Source: Synanceia verrucosa
Taxonomy: Eukaryota > Chordata > Actinopteri > Perciformes > Synanceiidae
Direction of reading: 5' to 3'
Length of the DNA: 64,000 nt
NCBI GenBank assembly: GCA_029721515.1
Contig: CM056559.1
Span: forward strand, 8,433,001-8,497,000
The notes under the pieces were generated by a model that saw only the letters and a list, made by a program, of their open reading frames with translations, was not told where the DNA came from and made no database searches. Made by a program: the position numbers and the translations under genes. This document shows, piece after piece, positions 50,876 through 63,400 of the stretch. How positions within the stretch are numbered: the first letter of the stretch is position 1; every line of letters starts with the position of its first letter.

Positions 50876-51510
50876 CATACACACACACATTGAAGCTACT
50901 ATCCAAATACATCATGTCTCTATCTAATGCAAATCTTGAATGAATTTACTCTTCAGCACTTTCCGTACGATGAAAAAGTGTCGCTCAAGTGAATACAACT
51001 GTATAATGTCTTTACGTTACATCAGCATCTCTTTCCTTCCCTTTGCCCTTCTGACCAAAGCACCCAGGTAGTTAAAATGTTAATGAGTTGGATCAGTTTA
51101 ATAATGTCACCAGTGCCAGACTCATCAATCATGGCTTCATATGGAATACCATAATGCTGACGTGAATATAGACTCAATGCAAATTAAGAGTCATTATGCC
51201 CATAGCTTTAAAAAAAAAAAAAGGCTGTGGCTTTTTCTCATGTTTATAAATTTCTGTATGTACAAAATAATGTTCCTCCACCCGTTACTTACTTCCCTTT
51301 TTTATTTTCTTTAGAAAGCCATCACGCCTTCCTTCTCTTTCGACTTGTTACGCTGCTGTCCTGACTGTCTCCTTTGAATGTGTTTCCTCTCTGCAGGCAT
51401 TTCCTTCTTGCTGCAACTTGCTGTCGTTTCCTCCTTCACTTTTTGGCTTTCTGACAAGGGCTATTTCATGTGTTTTTCCACATGCATTACAGTACACACA
51501 AGCATGCGCG

Positions 51511-51518
51511 CACACACA

Positions 51519-51575
<57 letters not shown>
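51511..51575. repeat. (CA)n microsatellite
   Basis: CA array of about 27 pure units preceded by a CT-interrupted stretch. Confidence 0.97.
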
Positions 51576-51577
<2 letters not shown>

Positions 51578-53546
51578 GCAGCAGTGTTGTCGACTCATTC
51601 TTTGTTACTATGACAATGCTGTCACTCCCTTCTAGATGTTAGTTTAGATGGATTGAAATGCGATGGCAGAGCATACTGCATCCTCTTTACAGTTGAGTGA
51701 CTGTGTGTGTGAGAGCGAGAGAGAGAGAGGGGAAGCATTACATCCTATAATAACACCACAATATAATGTATACCATAAGACTACAGAAAGTTATCAGAGA
51801 TTTTGCTCAGACTGTATGAGACCATTGCAGCCAATGATGCAAATTATTCAGAAGGATTACTACAATGTATTATAATGGCAGTATAGACTTACAGGGTTTT
51901 TGCATTAATGACATGAAGTACTTTAATTTATTGAAGTATTAAGTTCCCTGGATTCGGCCTGACACCTGACATACTCACATTTTTATCTCTAAATGGTTTC
52001 TCAATGAAATTTCTATAAAATGGTATCACAGTATCACTGTGTATACTGTCAATTGGTATCATGATATATGTGTAATAGGAGGAGTTATTTCGAAGATGTC
52101 TGGCTCTAGTTGTAAAAGCCTCAGTTAACTCACTGTACTTCTGCAGTTTGTATCAAGATGAAACTCTGTAAGAAACATCCAGTTGCAGAGCATAATTTAC
52201 AATTAATTTAGCATAATTTTAAACTGTTGAATCCTGCCTCTGAATAGCTTATTTTTGGCTGGCAGCAGCAGCCCAAAGCTAACGGGGCTTAGCTCAATTC
52301 ATGATCACCTGGCTTCCGACCCCAGGAGGCGGTTTTTAAGCCGCCCTGCGTAGTGACATAAGTGTGTGCACATTTGTGTTTAAAAGCAATATATTTAATT
52401 GTGTGTTACATCTTATGTTCTGTATTGTGTACAGCATACAGCAAGTCTCATCCACTCCTAATTAGCATGTGATCGATAGCTCTGTTGTTGTGATGCTGTG
52501 CATGGGGAGCTGTGTCAGAGCAGGGGAACAGTGACATTTCAGCAGCCAGGGATTACTCTGTTGACCTTATTGTTGTGATTAGAATTCAGCCCCGGCTCCA
52601 CAAGAGATGACCTCACCTTGTTCACACTGCGCTGGGATGCTGGAGGTTGTCCACCCCTTCCCTCTTCCTCACCTCCGCTGTACACTTCTGAAACATCCTC
52701 TGCTTGCATATTTCTTTTCTAATGTGTTTTTCATTCTCTTCTCTGCATGCATGGCTGCATCTTGCTTTTCAATTATTGCCACATCCATCTTTACATGTTT
52801 ACTGAACTCTTTGCTGCGCTGTCATCTCAAGATTATGTATCACACGATTTGCGACTTCTGCTATGGTTTCGCCTGCTTTTTTCACTGTGTGTGTGTTTGT
52901 GGAGGTTTTTGTGCGTGTACACGTTTATGAGGTTGCAAAAATACTTGACACAACAAGAGCATAAAGCAGTATGACAGCTACGAATGACTTTTTTCTTTTC
53001 TCTATTTTTTCAACAAGCCTTTGCACTCAGTTATTTTCTGACTGTCTTTTTCAGTTAACTCTAACGTGTTCTCACGTAATTTCCAAACGCATCCACACAT
53101 CCCTCCACCGTGGTTTTTTGTGTTTTAGTGTCCCATGGGAAAAGAAAGGGTGACAAAAGGAAGAGGGTGGGAAGAAAGCGAGAAACAATCACTACTTTTA
53201 GATATTTGTCCTCCATCAACTCTACTCTCCTATTTTTTCTTGGTGCTCTCTCTTTCTCTAAGAGCAGTGATTACATTCCTTTTAGACTGTGATATCTGGC
53301 AGAAGCAGGTAGAGCCTGAAAGAGAAAGGGGGACATAGATGGAAGACAGTGTTGCATCAGCTGGTCTGAAAACCCATATGCTGTTAAGTTTTTCAAATGT
53401 TTAGCACCACAAACCAAATCCTGATCACGGTCACAGACGGATTGAAACTACTGCAACATGAACCACTCCTGAACTGAGATAAACATTAGTGGGTGATTCT
53501 CACAAGTGCAGATTGTGTCATTTAGAATAGCTTTCAAAGCCATATA

Positions 53547-53578
53547 GTGTGTGTGCATGTGTGCGTGTGTGTGTGTGT
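53547..53578. repeat. Interrupted (TG)n microsatellite
   Basis: TG array with CATG and CG interruptions. Confidence 0.9.
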
Positions 53579-54207
53579 TTGCAGCTTCTGATTTTGAACT
53601 TTTGTCTCAATTAATTTACGTAAGTGAATTTGTGCTTATGAGGTGGATCGCTGTGTTGCGTCGATAATGTAACGACCTGACTTTGAATGATAAGTTCTGC
53701 TTTAAAAGCCAAATCATCTGCCTCAGGCTGCATCATTGTTTGGCCATCTGTTAGCACGTCACTCTTCTGACTCTGCACAAAACTAAACGCTCATCTGCAT
53801 TCTGTTCGCTTGGTGAGTCATGTTCCACATATGCCATTAGCTAGTTTGTATCCAAATTTAGTGCACATTTTAAATGACTTTCCAGGAAAACTGCAAAAAG
53901 AAAATGCAAAGTAATGCACATTTCCATCCACTTATGTAAATGGAGGAGTTGGCTCATCAAGATGCAGATGCGCTGCAAGCAGCAAAACTTCTCCAGTCGG
54001 GTTTAAACTATTGCCGTAGAAGAGGGTGCAACGGGATGAAAACAAAACGTAAACAATGTGGACAAATGTGATGGAAAAGCTGCATATGTTTATTTCATTT
54101 ATTCATTTTAGGAATGCCACAGTTTTTTTTATTTCCATCTACTGCAACTTTTTCTCCTTCCTAGTAGAGCTTAGGCCTCAGTTTAATTCATATGCTTCAT
54201 GTTTTGA

Positions 54208-54275
54208 TGTGGGGATGCGTAGAGACTGGAACCCAACTGCACTCGGGATAATTGACTGAAAGGAGGCAAGATGGA
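54208..54275 (+). repeat. Short duplicated segment, copy 2
   Basis: This is the counterpart of 50688-50790, 3.5 kb upstream: GTGGGGATGCGTAGA, GCACTCGGGATAATTGACTG and AAAGGAGGCAAGA. It is more compact than copy 1. Too short to classify; probably two remnants of one dispersed element. Confidence 0.6.
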
Positions 54276-54363
54276 AGAATTAACTTCTTACTGTGACCAG
54301 AATTGCAAGGCAGGGGTGTCCCTCCTTCTCATGAACAAACATATAGCGTTTTTGTGCTCATAC

Positions 54364-54530
54364 AGCAGCTGTCAATCAAGTTTCCTCTGATGGCCTGTCC
54401 ACTCCTATCCTGTCGCAGATACTTGTCTGAGCTGTTGAATAGCAGTTTGGGGCTGTTGGCATCATTGCTGTGCAGAATCACCAGGTGACTAGGGTTCATA
54501 TCTGGGATGTGGCCCGGAGTGGCACAGTCA
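54364..54530 (-). other. Exon-like open segment, unconfirmed
   Basis: On the minus strand an open frame (54329-54595) contains a stretch bounded by a plausible acceptor (ACGCCCCTGCAG just before 54530) and a plausible donor (GTATGAG just after 54364). Inside it the codons favour C or G in the third position (for example CTG, AAC, GCC, AGC, ATC), unlike the surrounding AT-rich DNA. The peptide includes HLVILHSNDANSPKLLFNSS and KYLRQDRSGQAIRG. I do not recognise it as any known protein, and no neighbouring exon was found. It may be a chance frame. This is a candidate only. Confidence 0.2.
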
Positions 54531-55617
54531 CTGCAGGGGCGTATAATGGAGCGCCAGCAGCAGGTGGAGGTGCAGGATTGTGGATTTAGTCGCACAGTTT
54601 TGGTTCCGCTGAGAGGGCATAGAGTCAGAAATGCAAACCTGTCACACCTGTTTGAAGTCCGCTCTGCTTATCAGAGACTTTTTTCCCAGCGCATGAACAT
54701 GGTCCATCTGTCACGATGCAGAGGAGGATCTCATTAGCTATGGCGTACACACATTGGATGCTGGGCAGGGATGAGATGATGGTATAACAGTTACAGTAGT
54801 GAGAGAGGAGGATGGCTATGAAGCGATGGCAGTGAAAATGGAGATGTAGTGGTGGAGGGTTGGATGGCACTGAGGGAGCATTTCAGGCATGAGAATTCCT
54901 CTGTAGCCTCCACTGCTGCCAGCTTAGTGATAACATGCATGAGTAGACCTTGGGTGAAAGAAGATAGGAAGATGTGGAGAGAGGGAGGATGGGGGGGGAA
55001 AGCAGGGCAAAATTGACGGATTGAAAGGAGCAAAGTGGTCTGAAAGCCTCCCACATCCTCCCTCCCCTTGATTCCTCACGGGGGGGGGGCTGCTAAGTAT
55101 GTTAGCGGCCATTAAAATTGCAGCATGTTTACATAAAATGAACACCTCCTTGTGCTGTCTTTACCTCCTACCTCATCTCACCCTCCTACATAACACAAAT
55201 ACAAACCATAATTTACTTTATTTCTTGATGAACAAGCAGTGCTTTCAAATGTAAATTAATAAGCCTTAATCCTTTATCCACGTGGCATTGTACAGACCTT
55301 CCTCTCATAAACTCCCAGTGACCTGCCTTTTCCATAAATTAGAATGAATCCATTTAAGTGCTGCAAATGGGAAACTGTTTTACATTAGTTGCAGTTATTT
55401 TCCAGAGCTGGCTAGCATCGTGCTAAATGACGCACAAAGTTGCAAAGTCATGCACACAGACAAACACACGTGCATGCACACTATTCATCTATCAGCTACT
55501 ATATTGATGTGCTACCCTGCTGTTTGGCTTTTGAATGATTCAACACACTCCATTTGCTGTGTGATTCCTTTTGTCGGGGTGGTTTTCTCAATATTCTGCT
55601 GATGATCCATCCCCCCG

Positions 55618-55646
<29 letters not shown>
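55618..55646. repeat. (TC)14 microsatellite
   Basis: Pure TC array. Confidence 0.95.
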
Positions 55647-55649
<3 letters not shown>

Positions 55650-56199
55650 AGGGAGCTGTGGGCTAGATGCCCTCATGCCTATTTACTCCCAGCACCCTCC
55701 CAGGCTGCATAGAGCATCAGAGATGGCACATAGAGCCTGGAGGAGAGAGATGAAGAGAGGCGGTGAGTGTAGAATACAAAAGAGTAGAAAGAGAAAAGAA
55801 GAATAGGGCCAGCGAAGATGAAAAAAGACACACAAGTGTTTCATTGACATGCTCTGATGAAGGAGAAGTGTGACAAATCAAAGAGAGCCCATGAGTATTT
55901 CTGAGGACGGGGTGCTCATCATGATGGAGGTGATAAGGTGCCTTCCAGGTGTATTCTATGCCAAAGTGGCAGAGGTGACATCCTTGCTCTTTAGTTGCAG
56001 GGGCTTTTGGCACTCCCTCTGACAGGACATGCATCTGCAGGAGAGGCTGATCGCCATTACGGCTCTCTCAGCAGTTCAGGCTGGATTGCCTTTTGCACAT
56101 GATGACTTTACATCAGAGAAAATGTTCAAACCTCCCGAGTAAACTTTTCTGCAGGTGCCATCGAATGAGTCTGTTTTATTTTAGAAGAACAAATCCCGC

Positions 56200-56600
56200 A
56201 TACTGTTCTTTGTCATTTTAATCACTGATATTTCAGTTCCACTGAATCTCATTCAAAGCACCTCTTTGATTATCTGCCTTGCCAATCCACCTGCCCATTA
56301 GTTAACACAGCAGAGCTGCAGTGACCAAGCCAGTGGTGGTGGGTCTCCACAGATTGTTTTTATTAACAAATGACAGATGTAATTACAGAAACCAAACCGT
56401 CCTTTTATTCAAACTCTGGCAATCTATTCACTGATTCTCCCATTATCCATGCTCTGTGGTCATGGATTAGCTCTAATCACCACTGTTGATTATATAATCC
56501 ACTTCAAAAAGAAGGCTATTATGATTTAAACTGCCATAATCTGATCTCTTTTCCGCCACTGTCTCCTCAATTATTTCACCATTTAACTAATCTCTGAATG
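56200..56600. promoter_or_regulatory. Candidate conserved non-coding element
   Basis: This repeat-free stretch of about 400 bases is rich in homeodomain-type cores: ATTAGTTAA, GTAATTACAG, GATTAGCTCTAATC, TGATTATATAATCC, CATAATCTGATC, CTCAATTATTTC and ACTAATC. It contains no microsatellite or transposon signature and no open frame. Such composition is typical of developmental enhancers in vertebrate gene deserts. This is inference from motif content only. Confidence 0.2.
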
Positions 56601-59390
56601 TGTTTTCTATCTGCACCAAAATGGGGAGTGAATATGCTGATTTGGAGTCATTTAGGTTTTTATCACTTACAGAACTATTTGTGGTACCAAATGTTGACAA
56701 CACAGTCAACAAATCACAGTCTTATTGAGTCCCACAAACAAACAACTGTAACTTTTTATATGTACTGGAGAAAAGAATATGAAGAAAGAAAGAAAACATT
56801 TGCTGAATGTGTTGAAAAAAGGGAAAATCATAAATGCTGTGTGCTGAATATGCAATTGTGATAGGGACCATTGGCTGCAAAATGGTTTCTTTTTGAATAT
56901 CTATTACCCCCCTGTAGGAAAAAAGGTTGTTAAAATCTGAAAGCCTGGTGATAACCACTGTTGCAAAGATCATAATTTATCCAGTTACAGATAGTGAGTA
57001 ATAGACACTGACATGTCAAGCAAAATAATGAGGAGAGCGGCGTATAAAATTTGACTTTCCAAATCTTTGAAGTCAAGGATATATTACAGGAACAATGTGC
57101 AGTATCAAGGGTGCAATAATACACTTAATTATGTCAGAACATTAAAAAGCAAAATGCTAAACTTGAAGAGGACTATACTTTCGGGAGACGTAATATTATA
57201 ATGTAAAATAATATAATATAATAATAATATAATAATTCAAACTCAAGAAATCTGTGATTTTTTTTACAAGGTAACGGACGGTGCATTTTATTTTGTTGCC
57301 TCTCTGTCACGGAAAACACCATAGATACGTCAGAGAGTGAGGAAGGAAGTCGGCTCTACCACTACTGTGTTTGTATTGCTCACTCATGATAGAGCAAGGT
57401 TATTAATTGCCGTTTGCTGTCCGTTCTGTCAGCAAAGCTGTCCCCAAAAGGCACAAACAATCAACTATATTGATTTGGAAATACTTGAACTACTTGACAT
57501 AATGTGAATAAACCTGACTAAAGGTACCATCAAGAAGGATGTCCATTACCTCTTCTGTGAACATGGGTCATGTCAGAAAGATTTTCATAGGGATTTAGTA
57601 ATTTTTCACAATAAAGAACATAACTCCTATTGTTTTGGTTTACACACTCCTTGTGGACTGTTGCACACCATGCCACCCAGTTAAAGGGTGTATTACTGTA
57701 TATTTAATGCTGCATTTATGGAGAAAGAGAAAGGAGAAGAGTAAATGAGATTGCACACACTATTAGACTTGGCCTTATTATTTTTTGATTTGCACGGTTT
57801 TATGAACTAAAACAACAATTAGATATGCTCTTAACTGAAAAGATAGAAACAGTGCTGATACTCACCAAACAAAAATACAAAACAATTCCTGTAAATTGAA
57901 AATATGGGAGCAAACCTTCACTTCTATCAAAGTTACATATTAGACAGTGTACACAGCTGATAATGAAAAATGATAATGAAATCCAGTTAGGAAGAAATAT
58001 TTCAGGATTTATATTGTCCAAAGTTTACTCCCCAGAGATTAAGAATGCCTGTGCAGATAAAATGTGTAGAAAATAAGAGAGACAAGATGCCCATATAGTG
58101 ATAGGGTCACACATGAAATCCACATGTAGGAGCTGCTAGCGGCTGTCATACTCAGTGGGAAAGAATGTTGCTGCTTCTTGGTCCCTCTCTCTTGCCATTT
58201 CCGTGATGATGAGTTATGAGGCCACATCTGAGTGTGATCCAGTAGTATCTCACACCTGACAGTCCAGGAGCGATCAATAATTGATCTAGACAGTGTGCCA
58301 CCACCTGCCAGGATCCCTCAGGGTTCACATGCGCACACATGTATGACCAGAAAACACAGGGGCACACACACTGTCACTGTAAAGAGTTCAACACAACCAA
58401 GCACAGCTGATCAGATGTCAGATTGTGCTTAACCTCGAAAACACTGGTGACCTGGCAGACTACATGGCTGCCTCTGAGGTCAGACTGTATAAACCATCAT
58501 CAGTGGTTGGTACTAACATCCACACACTGCTCTACTTCATTTTTTTGGGAAGCATCTAGCATTGTGGAAGTGTCCTCTTTTCATAACAACCATCAATCCT
58601 TTCTTTTCCTTTCTCATTCAGGTTTTCCTAGTTTAATTTAAATGAAATCCCACTGCCTCCGTTCTCTCTTCCCCACCAATCTCTGGATGTTTAGTCGTTT
58701 ATGAGAGAAGGTAGAAAACAGCAGGTGCGAGGCCGGCTCAAAACACCAGAGAAGTGATCCAATTTGGTGTGGGCAGTAAATTGTGTGGACATCTGCGCGC
58801 TGCATGGCGCTGAGCCGAGCACAGGCCATGGTGGATGCATATCTCTGCCTGGCTGTACTGCTGACAGGGCACAGAAACAGCCGTGGAGGGATGCCAGGCA
58901 GGCAGCAGAGAGACCCCTTACACACTCTCAGTCTCCATCTCTGTATTTGACTCTTTAACCAACGTGGATGTTTTCTGCCGCGTTGCAGAAAAGGTAAGGG
59001 AGGAGGGTAATATGGTGTAGGCAAAGGTAAGGAGGAGTTAGTGGAGGAGAGCCAAACAATTCAAGTTCAGAAATGGAAAAGCATTACAAAACTCACCATT
59101 GTATAACCATGTCTCTCCCTTGTGATCCATGACAATGGTCTTCATGTTACTTCATTGTGTCTGCCACATAACAACCTTCTTTACTGCAGAATGTACAGCA
59201 GAAACATCACACAGTCCCTGGGCTTGAGTCCCTCCTCAGCCCCACAGGACGCCTCTCCAGGCTGGGCTAATTGAACAGATTACAAACCGTCCCTTCATTC
59301 CCTCTAATTAGCATTAGTGTGCCAGGGACCAAATGGGTCTGGAGGTCTCGGCCCTCCACTCTTGCTGGCGATTAAGATCTCCTTCCACAG

Positions 59391-59499
59391 CAGTGACTCT
59401 GGTCATAACTTCATTAACGACTTGGCTGACTTTTACAACTCTGCTGGTTGCCGTCTCCCCGAGGAGATTTGTTCTGAATTTAGCTTCCCTACAGCGTGA
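59391..59499 (+). other. Exon-like open segment, unconfirmed
   Basis: A good acceptor-like sequence (GATCTCCTTCCACAG) ends at 59390. It is followed by an open frame reading SDSGHNFINDLADFYNSAGC then RLPEEICSEFSFPTA and a stop, with balanced codon use. It would have to be a terminal coding exon, as no donor is obvious. The protein is not recognised, and the segment sits within DNA that could equally be conserved non-coding sequence. Confidence 0.15.
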
Positions 59500-60419
59500 A
59501 GATCTTTGATTGGATTCAACATTTTTCTTTTACCTTTTCTCAGCCGCTAACTATTACAGCTCTTGCTTTCTCCGCTATATGTTTTCATATATATCCAGAC
59601 CGTATTGCTTTGGATGAATTATGTTTGTCATCATGATCGTCCCCTCACACTCTTACTGTAGACTCAGAAACTATCATTTTCATCAGTCCGCCGTAATCAC
59701 TCTGATTTCTCTAGTGATTGTCAGCATTATCATTAGCAACATTTCCATCTTCCTCAACTTCTTCATCACTTTAATACTCTTCCTCCTCCCCCTCAGTAAC
59801 ACCATTGCCTCCTCCTCCATCACATTTATTGCTTTTTGTGTCCCGTCCTCACTTTCTTTATGGTAATGACCATATGAACATATTCTGGTCTTTTCTGTAA
59901 TTGCTAGTTTTAATTTAAGGCTTCTTGATGAATGCTTAGCTGCAAATTCTGCCTTCCACTGAATGATCAATTTAGCCTCTACAAACCAAGCTAGATTAAG
60001 TAAATTTGGTAAGACTGTCCTCATTGGGCGACAAGCTGCACACTGCAGACACAATACTGCAGACTGAAAACCGACGTGCTCCCCATTTAAATGAATCTAA
60101 TGGCTGTGAGTGCTTGTATATACATTGGACAAGATGTTGCTCTCACAATTCATTTCACACTTCGTTAGCACGTGAAATTGTTGGCTGGATATACGGTAGA
60201 TCAATATATTCCAGCCAGGTATAATAATGGTGCAATCCAATGCAACTAAGCACTGGGGTTCGACAAATTGTGTAAACACAATTACAAAAACATGATACAA
60301 CGCATTGTGGTGATTACGCATCACAGCGCATGAACACATATCAGATCCAAAATATAAATACACGTGTCGGCGTTGTGTGCACACACATGCATATTGCCTT
60401 GGAAATTAAGGGAATTAAA

Positions 60420-60445
60420 ACACACACACACACACACACACACTT
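60420..60445. repeat. (AC)13 microsatellite
   Basis: Pure AC array. Confidence 0.95.
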
Positions 60446-63400
60446 CTCTTTGTTCTGCTCCTCTTCACTCACTCAGGGATTTGAATGGAGTAAATCGTCA
60501 TTGTATTTAGTAAGGAGATTGATGACCGGTCTCAATGGTCAGGTCACCCTTTCTATTTAGAACGACAGGTCAGTCGGCCAGTTAAGGAGCCGGCCTCTAT
60601 TGTGGCCATCTGACATCTCTATTTATCATCATCCTACTGCCACGCTCTCAAGGCACAGACCACTTTGTGTACATGTTGCCACAAATGTGGCTAAAAGGAT
60701 GTATCGTCACAGAGATGATTTTTGTCATTTTGTTACGATTTCTCTATAGGTCATTGTGGGAAATGTTGCAGGACTACTTTAGTGTTGATTTTTTATATGA
60801 AGTTCTACTTCGGTGTGTTGAAGTTCCTTTTATTCGTATATAGATGCTAAGTTGTGTTTGGGATCCTGGAGGCCTGTTTTGGCCTTTGTTTAATAGTCCA
60901 TAGCCATACTTCACAATGTTTTATCACATGGACTCTTTATACGTTTCAAGAGAATTGTTTATGAACCTTTTTTAAAAAAAATTAACTGATGACATACTAC
61001 AGTAAATGACATATTGCTTCTGTTTGCCGTCTCAGAAGCAGCAGCTTGTTTCACACCAAGTTAAATACAATATTTGTTTTTATTCAAGTATATTTTTTTC
61101 CGGCACGACCCTTATAAGTCCTAAATAATAATATTTGGATTTCTTGTGATTGATAAAACATCTGTAATTTACTATGTAGGGTGAGAGGAATTTTTTGGCG
61201 AACAAAATGAATGCTTTTCTTCACACATAACTCATGTCTGTTATAGAACTACTCTACAGACAAAACTGAGCAGTGAGAGGTTGGTAAGTGTTAACAACTT
61301 TCCTTTTACCCTTACATGTAGACATCACTTTCTTAGGACTGTTCTTGGCTTCAGGTTATACACAGTAAGTGTGTAGAAGCTAAGAGGTCATTTAAGGCAA
61401 TGAAGGGCATACATTAAAAAGGTATTTGCTGTGCAGTGTGAAGATTTTTTTTCATGACAGGTCTTCTTCATCTGAAAAGGACTTGACACGGTGAGAGACC
61501 TGGCTGTTGAGTCTACTGTCTGGCCTCTCGTGGCCCCGTGTCTCTCATAATCAGGCAGGACATTTCCCATCTGAGGTTCTAGCATTGTACCACAGTCATG
61601 TTTCTGACGCTTCATTTTCTGTCATCTGGTTCGGCTCGAGTCTTATTTCAAGGTGAGCTCTTTCCCTCGGCCCCTGAGAAGAGAGGGAGAGAGGGAGAAA
61701 TCCTCCAAGGTCACTTTCGGTGTCTCTCCGTTAGAGTTGGTGAGTTCCTGACAAGGCAGAGACAGTTTCAATTTCTTACCGATTGTCAAGAGCTCCGTGT
61801 TTTTTTAAACGTGTATGAGGCAGATATAAGCAGAGGAAGATGTTCCCTGACTTTTTGGGATTATCTGAGGAGTATTCTTTTCTCCAGCCTTATCTCTCTG
61901 TCAGTAATGGGCCTTCAGTGATTCCTGCCAGATAGCCGCTTCAGACGGACTGTTAGGCAGGCAGATAGAGCAAAGCTTTCCCAGATACTGTAGATCTAGA
62001 CCTGGCTGTTTTTCCACATGTTTCTGCCGCTTGGTAATTGGTAAATCCCATTGAGTGGCAGTCTGACAGACAACGTACTTCTGCTTCTTTGCAGATTGTG
62101 GGGAATGGGTGGGGGTTTGCTGCACTGTGAACTTTCTTTGACCACCCCCTCAATCAAAAGTTATCTTCTTCCAGGTGATGAAGACATGGGTCAGAGAGCT
62201 TTCATGTGACATATCATATAACTTATTCATATGGCGCTCCTGACTTTGAGCTTGTTATTGCTTGTATTGTTTTCATGAAACAATTCACTGAGGGGAAGGA
62301 AGTCACATCGAAACTGTTTTCAGAGGCTTTGACGCTGAAGGGAAATGCAAACTTCAAAGAAATCAAACTGTGCTTGCGCCTGAATGTGCACTTAAACAAC
62401 ACTGGTCTCCTGTCGACAAGCTAATGATAAGCTAATTGCCTGGTGAGCATATGAACTTACTGCCCTCAAGTTCTCACCAAGATAAAACCCCCTAAAGTAG
62501 CGTATCCTCCTTAAAGGCATTCAGCTAACTCTACAACTTTTCGCTTTGCTTGACCGATTAATGTTTGGGGAATTGGGGGGAAAAAAAGCACAGGGGAGGA
62601 GTGGAAAGGGTGATAAGATAGTTAAAAGCAGCGGCAGTGGGGAGTGAGAGTAATAGCAATAGGCTGGACTCCTGCTGGTTACTCTTTGGGGAGATCCCCA
62701 CTAGTGCTATTCCTTCTGTAGCATAAGGAGAGGCTCAGCTAGGGGTCTTTGAAGTACTGCTCTGTTATTACATGGACTGGGTTGTCATTTGTGATGCTAT
62801 TATACAATCAATGCACCATGTCTGAAGATAAACCCCATCCCAACTTCAAATCTGGGCTGCGCCAGACCGGGCCGGGCAGGGCCAGGCCGTGAAGAGCAGT
62901 GACAGACTCCCAACATTCATTTGCAACGCAGTGCCTTTTGTATTTCCAAGTGTCTGGCTTACCAGAGAGACGCAGATCCAGTTCTTAATCATAATGCTTG
63001 TTGTACAAATGCTTTGGAGTGTGTTTTACCCCCGCTGCGTGGATGAGATTGGTTCATCACTAACATTTAACTTGATCTCCATTGCTGAATATGGAAATTA
63101 CCAGCTGTTTGTGAGAGGAAACAGAATGCAACATGAAGATATCATGCCATGTTGGTGTTAACCCCTCTTCAGCTGTGACATTGCAGCTGCCATCTGTGTG
63201 AGTGTGTGTTCACTCATACTACTACTACAGTTTTTTATGAAGCAAAAGCAATGCAAATGACACTATTGCAGAATGGGAAAAATAAGACTGATTTATTATA
63301 AATCACTGTTTTTTTTCTACTTTAATCCTAATCTTTATTTCCCAGAGCACAACCATAAAAACCTAAAAATATTACGTTGACTATTGTTTATGACCATGAA

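Larger units (their letters stand above)
51576..56199. other. No confirmed gene
   Basis: Contains the TG and TC arrays, the second duplicated segment and the exon-like segment on the minus strand. AGTATCACTGTGTATACTGT with GGTATCATGATAT near 52030-52070 resembles the GGTATACCGTGATA-type ends of some hAT elements, but only tens of bases match. Confidence 0.45.

Noticed and set aside
52015..52075. hAT-end-like GGTATCAC/GGTATCATGATAT motifs
   Set aside because: Only a few tens of bases resemble such ends, and no partner end or coding part is nearby.
53780..54080. Sequence with phrases such as GCACATTTCCATCCACTTAT that feel like a dispersed fish repeat
   Set aside because: I could not recall a consistent consensus or find boundaries, so it is not listed as a repeat.
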